Assembly (NCBI GenBank): GCA_026394195.1
Contig: JAPKYS010000071.1
Coordinates: forward strand, 55,795-119,794
Source: a bacterium
GTDB lineage: Bacteria; Electryoneota; B3-LCP
Reading direction: 5' to 3'
DNA length: 64,000 bases
Shown one piece after another: positions 36,359-45,195 of this stretch; the stretch's first letter is position 1, and each line of letters begins with the position of its first letter. The position numbers and the translations under genes were made by a program. Under the pieces are notes generated by a model that saw nothing but the letters and a program-made list of their open reading frames with translations, was not told the origin of the DNA and made no database searches.

Positions 36359-36676
36359 TTACACACAACCGGTCGGTTTGGGAAGTCCGGCTACCTTGCA
36401 GGCGCCTTTGGCTGGTCCTGACGGGAACATGTCGTAGATTTCCTTCAGGGAGAAGCCGGTCTGCTTGCAGAGCTTGCGGATCATCGGAGCAATCCCAAAT
36501 TCCTTGTAGTATTCGCGCAGGTAATTGACGACTTTCCAATGGTTATCAGTTAAAACGTCCACGCTCTCTGTGCTTGCCAGAGCCAGAGCAATCTGCTCAT
36601 TCCAATCTTCAGGCTGATCCATGAAACCGTCTTCATCAACGCTGATATTCAGGTCGTTCCATTCAAAGTTTGGCAC
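36359..36676 (-). CDS. dsrC: Dissimilatory sulfite reductase sulfur carrier DsrC
   Basis: A 105-residue DsrC/TusE-family protein. The C-terminal arm has both redox cysteines, GPAKGACKVAGLPKPTGCV, ten residues apart, so this is a true DsrC able to form the intramolecular trisulfide, not a TusE. It accepts sulfite-derived sulfur from DsrAB and is reduced by DsrMK. The start codon is GTG with a very strong GGAGG site 8 nt before it, consistent with high translation. It lies between dsrL and the dsrM group. Confidence 0.95.
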   Translation of the reverse strand: MPNFEWNDLNISVDEDGFMDQPEDWNEQIALALASTESVDVLTDNHWKVVNYLREYYKEFGIAPMIRKLCKQTGFSLKEIYDMFPSGPAKGACKVAGLPKPTGCV

Positions 36677-36703
36677 GGAAGTCTCCTCCTCGTTTATTGT
36701 TAA

Positions 36704-38380
36704 TTAATGCATCTCGATGTAGCCGCAGGGGCATTGCTCTGCGCATTTCTTGCAGCCGTTGCAGAATTCCATCTTGAAGGTGTAGGGTTCACCCGGGATT
36801 ACCGGCTTTTTAATGGCGCCATCCTGGCAGAACGACCAGCATTGACCGCATTCGAAGCACATGCCGCAGGACATGCAGCGCATTGCTTCTGCGGCCGCCT
36901 GTTCCTCGGTGAGAGTCCTGGTGATCTCTGCCTCGCCATGTTCCAGTCGATAATTCGGATCCAGTTGCGACGCCTCGTTACGAAGTTTCTCTTCGTAGTA
37001 GGATAGCAGCATCTTATCATGTTCGATGATTGCCTGCTTCTCAACCTCCTCGAAGGGCAATCCGCGAATTTCCCGGTGAATGGTATCGGCGGCGCGTCGG
37101 CCCTGATAGATGGCAATGGTCACCAGACCCAATTCCAGTGCATCGCCTCCTGAATAGATGCCATCCTGATTGGTATGACCAAAGGCGTCAACCTTTATCC
37201 AGTCCTTACCTTCGTGCAGGGCATCGAAACCGGTGAAATCAGGTTCCTGACTGATCGCTGCTACTATGGTGGAACATCTCATTTCGAAGGTATCGCCGGG
37301 GATGGGGACCGGACGCCGCCTGCCTGATGAATCAGGTTCACCCAATTCCATCCTCTGGCAGATCATACCGGCGGCAGTGCCGTTGTTGCGGATGATTTCC
37401 GCCGGAGCCGCCAGGAAAACCAGTTCCACACCTTCTTCTTCCGCACCAACGATTTCCTCTTCGATAGCGGGCATTTCGGTGCGAGTGCGGCGGTATACAA
37501 TCGTTACTTTGGCGCCCAGACGCCGAGAGACGCGGGCTGCATCAATGGCTGTATCGCCCCCGCCGACCACGACCACATGGTCTCCTACTTCAACCTTCTG
37601 ACCGGAATTCGCTTTGTTCAGGAAAGCGGTTCCCGTCCAGAGATTTTGTGCGTCTTCATTGGGCAGACCTAATTTCTTTCCCTGGTGGGCTCCGATACCG
37701 ACAAAGATCGCCTTGTATTCTTTCTGCAAGTCCTTATAGGCGATGTCTTTGCCCACCACGACGTTGCACTTGAGTTCGACGCCCAGATCCAGAATACGCT
37801 GGGTTTCAGCGTCCAGAATTTCCCGGGGAAGCCGGTAAGCAGGGATACCATACCGCAGCATGCCGCCTGCTTTGGGGAAGGCTTCAAAAACAGTCACCGA
37901 ATAACCCAGCCGCGCCAGTTGATACGCGCAGGACATTCCTGCTGGGCCTGATCCAATAACTGCTATTTTTTCGGAGTATTTGTTTTCTGGTTTCTTGAGA
38001 GGCAAATTATTATTCAAAGCGTAATCGCCCAGGAAACGTTCCAGGTTGTTGATTCCCACCGAACCATCACGGTGCTGGCGGTTGCAGCCATCTTCACAGG
38101 GATGTGGACATACCCGACCGCATGAAGATGGATAGGGATTCTTTTCGATGAGAATGTCCCAGGATTTGCGATAGGCTTCCTCGAGAGTATATCCGTGTTT
38201 TTCTGCCAGTGATATCGTGGTGATGATCCCGCGGATATTGGTCTGATTCGGACAGGCATCCATACAGGGCGCTAGTTTCTGCACAAACTCAGGGCGCAGC
38301 GGCGACGTTTCAACAGACGAGCCTCCACTTGAAAACGAACGAATCCCCTGTTTCTTCTTCTTTACTACGACTTTCATCAT
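36704..38380 (-). CDS. dsrL: DsrL-like NAD(P)H:acceptor iron-sulfur flavoprotein
   Basis: A 558-residue protein of the GltD/NuoF-like family: an N-terminal cysteine region (CMDACPNQTNIRG, CGRVCPHPCEDGCNR), an FAD motif (IAVIGSGPAGMSCAYQLARL), an NAD(P) motif (HVVVVGGGDTAIDAARVSRR) and a C-terminal ferredoxin domain (CMSCGMCFECGQCWSFCQ and CNGCKKCAEQCPCG). Encoded between dsrN and dsrC, it is best read as DsrL, which couples NAD(P)H to DsrAB in sulfur oxidisers. It is shorter than Allochromatium DsrL, as I recall, which fits the reductive-type DsrL-2 group. A generic glutamate-synthase-like oxidoreductase is the alternative. Its start overlaps the dsrN stop. Confidence 0.8.
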   Translation of the reverse strand: MMKVVVKKKKQGIRSFSSGGSSVETSPLRPEFVQKLAPCMDACPNQTNIRGIITTISLAEKHGYTLEEAYRKSWDILIEKNPYPSSCGRVCPHPCEDGCNRQHRDGSVGINNLERFLGDYALNNNLPLKKPENKYSEKIAVIGSGPAGMSCAYQLARLGYSVTVFEAFPKAGGMLRYGIPAYRLPREILDAETQRILDLGVELKCNVVVGKDIAYKDLQKEYKAIFVGIGAHQGKKLGLPNEDAQNLWTGTAFLNKANSGQKVEVGDHVVVVGGGDTAIDAARVSRRLGAKVTIVYRRTRTEMPAIEEEIVGAEEEGVELVFLAAPAEIIRNNGTAAGMICQRMELGEPDSSGRRRPVPIPGDTFEMRCSTIVAAISQEPDFTGFDALHEGKDWIKVDAFGHTNQDGIYSGGDALELGLVTIAIYQGRRAADTIHREIRGLPFEEVEKQAIIEHDKMLLSYYEEKLRNEASQLDPNYRLEHGEAEITRTLTEEQAAAEAMRCMSCGMCFECGQCWSFCQDGAIKKPVIPGEPYTFKMEFCNGCKKCAEQCPCGYIEMH

Positions 38381-39786
38381 CTTTCTTCCCTACCCGGTTG
38401 ATACTGGCGACACATTTGTACGAAATTAGGAGCCCATTGCGGAGCGCTTAGCGCGTGTATATGCAGATAGCTTGCGATCACATTCCTTTCAATCAATCCA
38501 TCGCGCTGATCAAAACATCCAACTCCTCGGTTCACCTGATAGATCGTTTCAACCTGTTCACCGCCTGTATGGACGCGGCTGTAATGAAATTCATGACCCA
38601 ACAGAGTCGTACCTTCTGTAAAAAGCGGGTTTTTTTTATCGACTATCACTTCCATGTAACCATGCCCTTGTGGTTTACTCTGCATGGAAAGTTCAAGGGG
38701 GAACACGTCCGACATGGGATAAATATGGTGATTAATTTCGATAGACTTACTCAGATAAATCAACCCGCCGCATTCCGCAAAAATTGGCAATCCCTGTAAC
38801 GCTCTGTTTTTGACAGATTCTCTCAGAGGTTGATTCGCTGAAAGTTTGTCAGCGTGAGTTTCCGGAAAACCGCCGCCGATGTACAATCCCTGACAATTGG
38901 GTAGTTTTTCGGCTGTCAACGAAGAAACGGGGATCAGTTCCGCGCCCGCATTCTCCAGCGCCTCAAGGTTTTCGGGATAATAGAAGGTAAAGGCGGAATC
39001 CGAGAAGTAGGCGATGCGGATTTCGGGTTTCACTTTAGTCCGGAGAGAAATCGATTCAGGAGCAGATTCACTCGTCAACTCAGGCGCGCTTGCGGCGATC
39101 TTGAAAATTTGATCGCAGTCAACATGTTGTTCGATGATCGCAGTGATTTTTTCCAGCAATCCTGCTATTTTCGGATGCTCAACCGGAGTTACCAACCCCA
39201 GATGGCGTCCAGGCAGGATTTCATCGCTCGAGAGTTTCGGTATCGCTCCAACCACCGGTACACCGGCGCTCTCTTCGATCGCCCTCCGGATGATCTCTTC
39301 GTGACGGGGATTTGCCACTCGATTCAAGATCACTCCAGCGATCTGAACTTCCGGGTCCAATTTCTTACAGCCCAAAACAGTCGCTGCAGCTGTGCGGGTG
39401 ACCTTGGTAACGTCCTGAACCAGAATGACCGGACAGCGCAGGAGCTTGGCTAATTCAGCGCTGCTGTGCGTTCCATTTGCGTCAAAACCGTCAAAGAGCC
39501 CGCGGTTGCCTTCAATAACGCTGATCTCAGCGTTTCGGCTCCGGCGCAAGAAAGAATCGGAAACTCCGCTCGCGCCCATAAGATAACTATCAAGGTTGTA
39601 GACTAGAGAACCGGAGGCGAATTTGAGCCAGGCGGCATCGATATAATCCGGTCCTTTTTTGAAAGCAGCAACCCTCATACCGCGCTGCCTCCATGAGGCA
39701 ATTAGCCCCATGGAGACCAACGTCTTGCCCGCATCACCGCCGGTTCCGGCGATTAATATGCGAGGGATATTCAGTGATTTATTCAT
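38377..39786 (-). CDS. dsrN: Siroheme amidase DsrN (cobyrinate diamide synthase family)
   Basis: A 469-residue CbiA/CobB-family glutamine amidotransferase with a P-loop ILIAGTGGDAGKTLVSMG at the start and a C-terminal class I glutaminase domain containing FAECGGLIYLS (catalytic Cys) and the LLGHEFHYSR end. In dsr operons this gene, DsrN, amidates siroheme to the siroamide found in DsrAB. No cobalamin genes are near, which favours DsrN over CbiA. It overlaps dsrL by 4 nt and follows dsrD. Confidence 0.9.
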   Translation of the reverse strand: MNKSLNIPRILIAGTGGDAGKTLVSMGLIASWRQRGMRVAAFKKGPDYIDAAWLKFASGSLVYNLDSYLMGASGVSDSFLRRSRNAEISVIEGNRGLFDGFDANGTHSSAELAKLLRCPVILVQDVTKVTRTAAATVLGCKKLDPEVQIAGVILNRVANPRHEEIIRRAIEESAGVPVVGAIPKLSSDEILPGRHLGLVTPVEHPKIAGLLEKITAIIEQHVDCDQIFKIAASAPELTSESAPESISLRTKVKPEIRIAYFSDSAFTFYYPENLEALENAGAELIPVSSLTAEKLPNCQGLYIGGGFPETHADKLSANQPLRESVKNRALQGLPIFAECGGLIYLSKSIEINHHIYPMSDVFPLELSMQSKPQGHGYMEVIVDKKNPLFTEGTTLLGHEFHYSRVHTGGEQVETIYQVNRGVGCFDQRDGLIERNVIASYLHIHALSAPQWAPNFVQMCRQYQPGREER

Positions 39787-39819
39787 GCAGCGCGGGATGG
39801 CAGACCATTCCCCGGGGTC

Positions 39820-40071
39820 TTAAGGGTTAGCAGCGCCTTCTTTATGGGGAAGTTCGATATAGCTGCCCCCGAAGTACGTGTAAACGCACTTTTCGGTTTC
39901 GATGATTTCCCTGATAGCATCCTTGCAGGTTTGCTTATCGACCCGGTCCCCATAGATTTCCATGATATTCTTGGTCAGGTCCATTGCCTTGAGTTTCCTC
40001 ATGCCCTGGGCTTCCTTGACCATTTTGTACATTTTTTCAGCGACTTCTGCTACACTGACTTTTTCGGCCAT
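39820..40071 (-). CDS. dsrD: DsrD, winged-helix activator of DsrAB
   Basis: An 83-residue protein that fits DsrD: EKMYKMVKEA, KLKAMDLTKNIMEIYG and CVYTYFGGSYIELP. DsrD has a winged-helix fold and is known as an allosteric activator of DsrAB. It is regarded as a marker of the reductive direction and is usually absent from sulfur oxidisers. It follows dsrB by 12 nt with an AGAGG site before the ATG. Confidence 0.93.
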   Translation of the reverse strand: MAEKVSVAEVAEKMYKMVKEAQGMRKLKAMDLTKNIMEIYGDRVDKQTCKDAIREIIETEKCVYTYFGGSYIELPHKEGAANP

Positions 40072-40083
40072 GGTATAGCCTCT

Positions 40084-41166
40084 TTAGTAGGTTAATTGAG
40101 CTGAACGCTTGAAAGTCAAACCGGCGTGTTTGAAGTCATCGATGTGCATCTTACCGAATTCAATACCGGATAGTTTGAAGAAGTTGGGCCAACCGATGCG
40201 TTCGATCCATTCGCCGATTCTTTCGTATTTGCGAGCGTTATTCTTCCAGACGTCGATGATATTGACCACGGCTTCGACGACCTCGGGCCAGCGCGGGGGA
40301 TTGTTCTCGATGTAAGGGATCGCCAGTTTTGAGAACATTGGTTCATGCCGGGCATTCGATACCTTACCGCCGATCCAGATGGAAACGCCGTCGTTCAGTG
40401 GATTGTTCAGAGTCATCGATGGGCAGACGGTGTAACAGTTGGCGCAGAACATACAGCGCTCTTCGTCAACAGTGACAGATGGTTTTCCATTAACCGTAGT
40501 CGGTTTGATGGCGGCGGTGGGGCAGGCTGATACGACATTGGGAATTTCGCAGGTTTTGTGCAGCAGGTCATGGTTGATCTTGGGCGGGCGGCGGTGGATG
40601 CCCAGGATGGCAATGTCCGAGCAGTGCACTGCACCGCACATGTTCAGACAGCAGGCCAGTGCGATGCGGCATTTCGCCGGCAGGTCCATGTTTTCGAAAT
40701 GCCCGATGACGGCGTCCATGACTGATTTCACGATACCGGACGCATCCGTCGCGGCGGAGTGGCAGTGCACCCACCCTTGGGTATGCACGATGCTGGTAAT
40801 CGACGGGCCGGTGCCGCCAACCGGATGACCGATTTTCTTCAGATCAGCAATGAGAGTGTCAATTTTCTTCTCATCGGTGAACATGAATTCAATGTTATGA
40901 CGACTGGTGAAACGCAGGTGTCCATCAGCATACTTGTCTGCCAGATCGCAGATCATGCGAATCTTGTCGATGCTCATCAAGCGAGATCCGCCTGCGCGTA
41001 CAGTATATACTGCGTCGCCGTTTTCAGCGACGTGCTTCATGACTCCAGCTCTCAGGATTTCATGATATTTCCATTGCCCGTAGTTCTTTTTAATTGCCGG
41101 AGGCAAGAACTGTTCGTAATGTGGCGGGCCTATATCTGTAGTTCTTTTTTTCGGGGCGTCAGCCAT
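40084..41166 (-). CDS. dsrB: Dissimilatory sulfite reductase beta subunit
   Basis: A 360-residue subunit with the siroheme/4Fe-4S motif [19 protein letters not shown] and a ferredoxin domain [14 protein letters not shown]. The N-terminal RHNIEFMFT and [19 protein letters not shown] segments are typical of DsrB. DsrB carries the catalytic siroheme that reduces sulfite and passes sulfur to DsrC. The AGGAG site is well placed. It follows dsrA by 60 nt. Confidence 0.96.
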   Translation of the reverse strand: MADAPKKRTTDIGPPHYEQFLPPAIKKNYGQWKYHEILRAGVMKHVAENGDAVYTVRAGGSRLMSIDKIRMICDLADKYADGHLRFTSRHNIEFMFTDEKKIDTLIADLKKIGHPVGGTGPSITSIVHTQGWVHCHSAATDASGIVKSVMDAVIGHFENMDLPAKCRIALACCLNMCGAVHCSDIAILGIHRRPPKINHDLLHKTCEIPNVVSACPTAAIKPTTVNGKPSVTVDEERCMFCANCYTVCPSMTLNNPLNDGVSIWIGGKVSNARHEPMFSKLAIPYIENNPPRWPEVVEAVVNIIDVWKNNARKYERIGEWIERIGWPNFFKLSGIEFGKMHIDDFKHAGLTFKRSAQLTY

Positions 41167-41226
41167 TAGTAGCTCCTTTTTTGAATGTTACAATTAATTC
41201 ACTAACCGAATTCATTGCCAGGGGGA

Positions 41227-42432
41227 TTAATTTTCTGCCTCTTCTTCGCCTTCTTCAAAGTATTCTTCGTAGAAGACGTACGGATTTTCACGAGGATGCG
41301 CCACCATCTGAGCGGCAGGTTCCACCTCGATCATTTCCAGAAAGTTACCCAATCCGACACGCTGGATGAATTCGCCGATTCTTTCACGGTTCTTACCTTC
41401 ATCACACCATAGATCCCATATTCTCTCCACCAGATCTCTGATTTCCTGATAGGGCGGTTCCATTTTGATAAAAGGAACAATCACGGAGGAGAGCAGAGCG
41501 CCTTCCACGATGGGAGCCTTGGAACCGATTAAGATGCAGGCTCCGGTATCTTTGCCCGGGCGCAGCGCCTTGGGCATGACGTTGATGCAGTGCATGCAGC
41601 GGCGGCAGGTGGAGTTATCGATTTTGAGCATTTTGCCATCCCAATCCATGCACTTTGCAGGACAGAGATTGACGATCTCTTTGGTCACGTCTACACCGGC
41701 AGAGGCATAGTCGCCAACGGCCTTCTGGTCGATACGAATGTTGTCCCGCCAGGTTCCGATGATCGACATGTCAGCGCGTGCGACAGAAGCCACGCAGTCA
41801 TTTGGGCAACCGGAAAACTTGAACTTGAATTTGTAGGGGAATGCAGGGCGGTGCAGTTCATCCTGATAGTTCTTAGTGAAATCATGGCAGGCCGCCATGG
41901 TGTCATAACAAGCCCATTCGCAACGGCTTTTACCCAGACAGCAGGAGGGAGTACGCACGTCTGATCCTGAACCGCCCAGATCAAATCCGATCGCCGTCAA
42001 CTCCTCAAAGATGGGTTCCAGTTGGTCCGTGGATGTGCCCAACAAGATAATGTCGCCTGTGGATCCGTGCATGTTCGTCATACCCGATCCCCGCTTTTCC
42101 CAGATGTCACAGATTTTACGCAGCGCGTCAGTTTTATAGTACCAACCAGCAGGTTGGTTGACGCGAATGGTATGAAAGTGAGCGACATTGGGGAAATCCT
42201 GAGGCACGTCGCAGTACCGACCGATGACTCCGCCACCGTAACCAAGCACACCAACGATGCCGCCATGTTTCCAATGGCCGATCTTCTCTTGGTAAGAGCG
42301 CTCCAGGATTCCCAGCAGATCTTTCGAAGCCGGACTTCTCTTGGCAGCCATCTTGATTTCGGAGACGAAGCTGGGCCATGGACCTTTTTCCAGCTCATCC
42401 AACATGGGCGTTTTCGGTAACTCGTCCGCCAT
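41227..42432 (-). CDS. dsrA: Dissimilatory sulfite reductase alpha subunit
   Basis: A 401-residue subunit starting [20 protein letters not shown], the expected DsrA N-terminus, with AGGAG before the ATG at 42432; an in-frame upstream extension is rejected for that reason. It has [16 protein letters not shown] and [17 protein letters not shown] (cluster and siroheme site), plus the ferredoxin-like [15 protein letters not shown]. Together with dsrD and dsrC it is a reductive bacterial-type enzyme. Confidence 0.96.
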   Translation of the reverse strand: MADELPKTPMLDELEKGPWPSFVSEIKMAAKRSPASKDLLGILERSYQEKIGHWKHGGIVGVLGYGGGVIGRYCDVPQDFPNVAHFHTIRVNQPAGWYYKTDALRKICDIWEKRGSGMTNMHGSTGDIILLGTSTDQLEPIFEELTAIGFDLGGSGSDVRTPSCCLGKSRCEWACYDTMAACHDFTKNYQDELHRPAFPYKFKFKFSGCPNDCVASVARADMSIIGTWRDNIRIDQKAVGDYASAGVDVTKEIVNLCPAKCMDWDGKMLKIDNSTCRRCMHCINVMPKALRPGKDTGACILIGSKAPIVEGALLSSVIVPFIKMEPPYQEIRDLVERIWDLWCDEGKNRERIGEFIQRVGLGNFLEMIEVEPAAQMVAHPRENPYVFYEEYFEEGEEEAEN

Positions 42433-42509
42433 AGCATCTCCTCGCATTAGGAATGAATCGATTGTATTGATGTTTTTCGATATCTGAATTCTAGAATTAA
42501 CCATACAAA

Positions 42510-42527
42510 TTGTTTATAATGTAACAA
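42510..42527. promoter_or_regulatory. Rex-like operator in the dsrA leader
   Basis: The 18-mer TTGTTTATAATGTAACAA matches TTGTTAA-N4-TTAACAA at 12 of 14 defined positions and is flanked by the perfect arms ATTGTT/AACAAT (42509-42528). It lies about 20-40 nt past the predicted start, where binding would block elongation. Confidence 0.5.
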
Positions 42528-42554
42528 TCAAAATAATGATGTCGTTAGAGTATG

Positions 42555-42583
42555 AATATAGCAACTCCGTAAGCCAATGTCAA
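42555..42583 (-). promoter_or_regulatory. dsrA promoter
   Basis: On the minus strand: TTGACA (42578-42583), a 17-bp spacer and TATATT (42555-42560), the same form as the sat promoter. Transcription should start near 42548, giving a leader of about 116 nt. Confidence 0.8.
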
Positions 42584-42592
42584 GTGATTTAG

Positions 42593-42604
42593 TGAAAATT
42601 TTCA
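42593..42604. promoter_or_regulatory. AT palindrome upstream of the dsrA -35
   Basis: A perfect 12-bp palindrome TGAAAATTTTCA, set in GTGAAA (42592-42597) and TTTCAC (42605-42610). It is 9 nt upstream of the -35, matching the position of a similar box at sat. It could be an UP element or a protein site. Confidence 0.4.
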
Positions 42605-42707
42605 TTTCACCGTTCATCTTAAAGTATCCTGACCGAAGATCTGATAACAGGTTTTAACCTATGATTTTAATGCGCTTACGTGATCAGATTTACAAATCAT
42701 TGTGAAA

Positions 42708-43994
42708 TTAGATGCTTTTCAGAGCTGTATGTTGAGATTTTAACGACTCCTCGATGACGGTCTCATTATGCAATGTGGAGAGGAACCAGGCTTCAAAGGG
42801 TGAGGGGGGGAGGTATATTTGATTGGATAACATTCCACGGAAAAATGAGCGGAATTTGTCAGTATTGCACTGACTTGCAGATGTTAAATCATTAACTAAT
42901 ATTGTTGTAAAATAAACAGTCAATAATCCGGTTATTCGATTGATCTGTACCGGAACCTTAACTCTTTGAAATTCATGCATTAGCCCTTCTGCTAATCGTT
43001 CTGTTTGCAATTTCAAGGCAACATATAGATCCGGATCATTCAATTCTTGTAGCGTCGCCAGTCCGGCGGCGACTGAAATGGGATTTCCGGATAGCGTTCC
43101 CGCCTGATAAACGTCACCCAACGGAGCTAAATTTTGCATGATTTCCGTCTTGCCGCCAACTGCGCCGATGGGCAGTCCGCCCCCCAGTATCTTGCCCAGG
43201 CAGACCAAATCGGGAATGACGCCGAAAACCTCGCTCGCTCCACCCCGGGCGATTCTGAATCCAGTGATGACTTCGTCGAAAATCAGTAACGCTTCATATT
43301 TTTGCGTGAGGTCTCGTAATCCTTCTAAAAATCCGGATTCCGGCAGCACGACTCCCATGTTTGCAGCAACGGGTTCCACGATCACAGCGGCAATTTCAGC
43401 GCCCCTCTTCTCAAACAACCTGGCGACAGCTTCAAAGTCGTTATAGGGCAGAGAGTGCGTCGCTGCAGAAATGCTGGCTGGAACGCCCCGGGAAGCAGGA
43501 ATCCCGCCTGTCGCCAGACCGGATCCGGCTTTCACTAAAAATCCATCGCTGTGCCCATGATAACAGCCGTCGAATTTTACCAACAAATCACGCTGGGTAA
43601 ATCCTCGAGCCAATCGCGCCGCGGTCATGACCGCTTCCGTCCCGGAGTTGACCAGGCGAAGCATCTCGACGTGAGGCATCCGCTTGCAGACCAGCTCTGC
43701 CAGTTCGACTTCTGCTTCGGTCGGAGCTCCGAACGACGTTCCATGGGCAGCAGCCTGCTGCACCGCGGCGACAACTTTGGGGTGAGCGTGTCCCAGGATC
43801 ATCGGGCCCCAGGAGAGCACATAATCGATGTATCGGTTGCCGTCAGCATCGAACAGATAAGGACCTTCACCCCTGGTGATGAAGGGTGGGTCCATGCCCA
43901 CAGACTGGTAGGCTCGCACCGGGGAGTTTACTCCGCCGGGGATGACTGCTTTTGCCCGCTGGAATAGTTCAGAGGATATTTTTAGGGATTTCAT
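42708..43994 (-). CDS. hemL: Glutamate-1-semialdehyde 2,1-aminomutase
   Basis: A 428-residue PLP enzyme that makes 5-aminolevulinate. It shows IPGGVNSPVRAY, RLVNSGTEAVMTAARLARG, KFDGCYHGHSDG, IFDEVITGFRIARGGA and the PLP-lysine segment CLGKILGGGLPIGA. It is the second step of C5 tetrapyrrole synthesis after HemA. It lies at the end of the minus-strand met8-hemC-cobA/hemD-hemB-hemL set, just before dsrA, consistent with siroheme supply for DsrAB. No strong ribosome site precedes its ATG. Confidence 0.94.
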   Translation of the reverse strand: MKSLKISSELFQRAKAVIPGGVNSPVRAYQSVGMDPPFITRGEGPYLFDADGNRYIDYVLSWGPMILGHAHPKVVAAVQQAAAHGTSFGAPTEAEVELAELVCKRMPHVEMLRLVNSGTEAVMTAARLARGFTQRDLLVKFDGCYHGHSDGFLVKAGSGLATGGIPASRGVPASISAATHSLPYNDFEAVARLFEKRGAEIAAVIVEPVAANMGVVLPESGFLEGLRDLTQKYEALLIFDEVITGFRIARGGASEVFGVIPDLVCLGKILGGGLPIGAVGGKTEIMQNLAPLGDVYQAGTLSGNPISVAAGLATLQELNDPDLYVALKLQTERLAEGLMHEFQRVKVPVQINRITGLLTVYFTTILVNDLTSASQCNTDKFRSFFRGMLSNQIYLPPSPFEAWFLSTLHNETVIEESLKSQHTALKSI

Positions 43995-44113
43995 CAGGTG
44001 GTAATCCGATTACAGATTATTTTGGGAGTATGTCAGTGCAGGCAGCGATCTATACAACTGGGATTTCATCCGGGATGGAAAGAGGAGAGTGAGAATATCA
44101 CTGTCGAAAAATT

Positions 44114-45088
44114 TTAGCCCTCCTTGATCCATTGGACGGCTTCCCGGGCATGGTAGGTGATGATCAGGTCTGCGCCCGCTCGTTTGATACCGGTGAGGAT
44201 TTCCAGGACAGTTCTTTTCTCATCCAGCCACCCCATCGCGGCGGCTGCTTTGATCATAGCGTATTCCCCGCTGACGTTGAAGGCAGCCAGCGGCAGTTCA
44301 GTTTTACTGCGCACTCTCTGGATAACGTCGAGGTAGGCTAATGCCGGTTTAACCATTACAATATCCGCCCCCTCCTCAATATCAAGTTGTACTTCTCTAA
44401 CGGCTTCCCGCACATTGGCTGGGTCCATCTGGTAGCCTTTGCGATCGCCAAAGGAGGGCGCTGAACCTGCAGCATCTCGAAAAGGTCCATAAAAAGCTGA
44501 CGCATACTTCACACTGTAAGCCATGATGGCGCGGTTTCCAAACCCGGCCTCGTCCATGGATTTGCGGATATGACCGATTCGTCCGTCCATCATGTCTGAA
44601 GGCGCGATGACGTCCACCCCGGCGCGTAAAAAGCTAAGACTCTGGCGCGACAGTAAATCGAGGGTAACATCGTTGTCAACCTCTCCATCTTTTAATACTC
44701 CACAATGCCCATGGCTGGTGTATTCGCACAGGCAGACGTCAGCGATGACTACCAGATCTGGGGTAGTCGATTTTATAGCCCGGATTGCCTGTTGAACGAC
44801 TCCATCATCCTGCCAGGACGCTGAACCTGTTTCGTCTTTGTAGGCGGGGATGCCGAAGATGAGGATGGCTTTGATCCCGGATTGAAAAGCTGTGGCGGCT
44901 TCCTCTGCCGCTCGAATCGGGTTATAGCGAACGACTCCCGGCATGGAAGCGACCGGCTCATCTTCACTTTTTGGTTTGACGAAGATCGGCCAGATCAAAT
45001 CGTCAACACTTAAGGTCGTTTCCCGCACCAGGCAGCGGATTGATTCAGTGCGTCGCAGCTGCCGCGGCCTTGTTATAGGAAAGGGCAT
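44114..45088 (-). CDS. hemB: Porphobilinogen synthase (delta-aminolevulinate dehydratase)
   Basis: A 324-residue enzyme that condenses two 5-aminolevulinates. It has the zinc cysteines in DVCLCEYTSHGHCG, the Schiff-base lysines in YSVKYASAFYGPFRDA and VMVKPALAYLD, and SDMMDGR. The zinc-type triad shows it is not a Mg-only enzyme. It sits between cobA-hemD and hemL. Gaps of about 100 nt on both sides show no clear terminator. Confidence 0.95.
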   Translation of the reverse strand: MPFPITRPRQLRRTESIRCLVRETTLSVDDLIWPIFVKPKSEDEPVASMPGVVRYNPIRAAEEAATAFQSGIKAILIFGIPAYKDETGSASWQDDGVVQQAIRAIKSTTPDLVVIADVCLCEYTSHGHCGVLKDGEVDNDVTLDLLSRQSLSFLRAGVDVIAPSDMMDGRIGHIRKSMDEAGFGNRAIMAYSVKYASAFYGPFRDAAGSAPSFGDRKGYQMDPANVREAVREVQLDIEEGADIVMVKPALAYLDVIQRVRSKTELPLAAFNVSGEYAMIKAAAAMGWLDEKRTVLEILTGIKRAGADLIITYHAREAVQWIKEG

Positions 45089-45195
45089 TTGATGTTCTCA
45101 CTCGGAGTCTATGGAAGTATCTGAGATTTTTAATTACCAGCGATTAGGGCATTTTGAATGAATTGAGTCTGAAATGTCCTGCTTATCTATATATT

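Larger units (their letters stand above)
42433..42707. other. dsrA leader and promoter region
   Basis: A 275-nt AT-rich gap between hemL and dsrA. It contains the dsrA promoter, a Rex-like inverted repeat in the leader, an AT palindrome, and small dyads near the hemL end (AGGTT-TT-AACCT, near 42652-42663). No coding frame is credible. hemL and dsrA may or may not share a transcript, as no convincing terminator is visible. Confidence 0.6.

Noticed and set aside
38377..39786. A cobalamin synthesis gene (cbiA)
   Set aside because: No other cobalamin gene is present, and the position between dsrD and dsrL fits DsrN.
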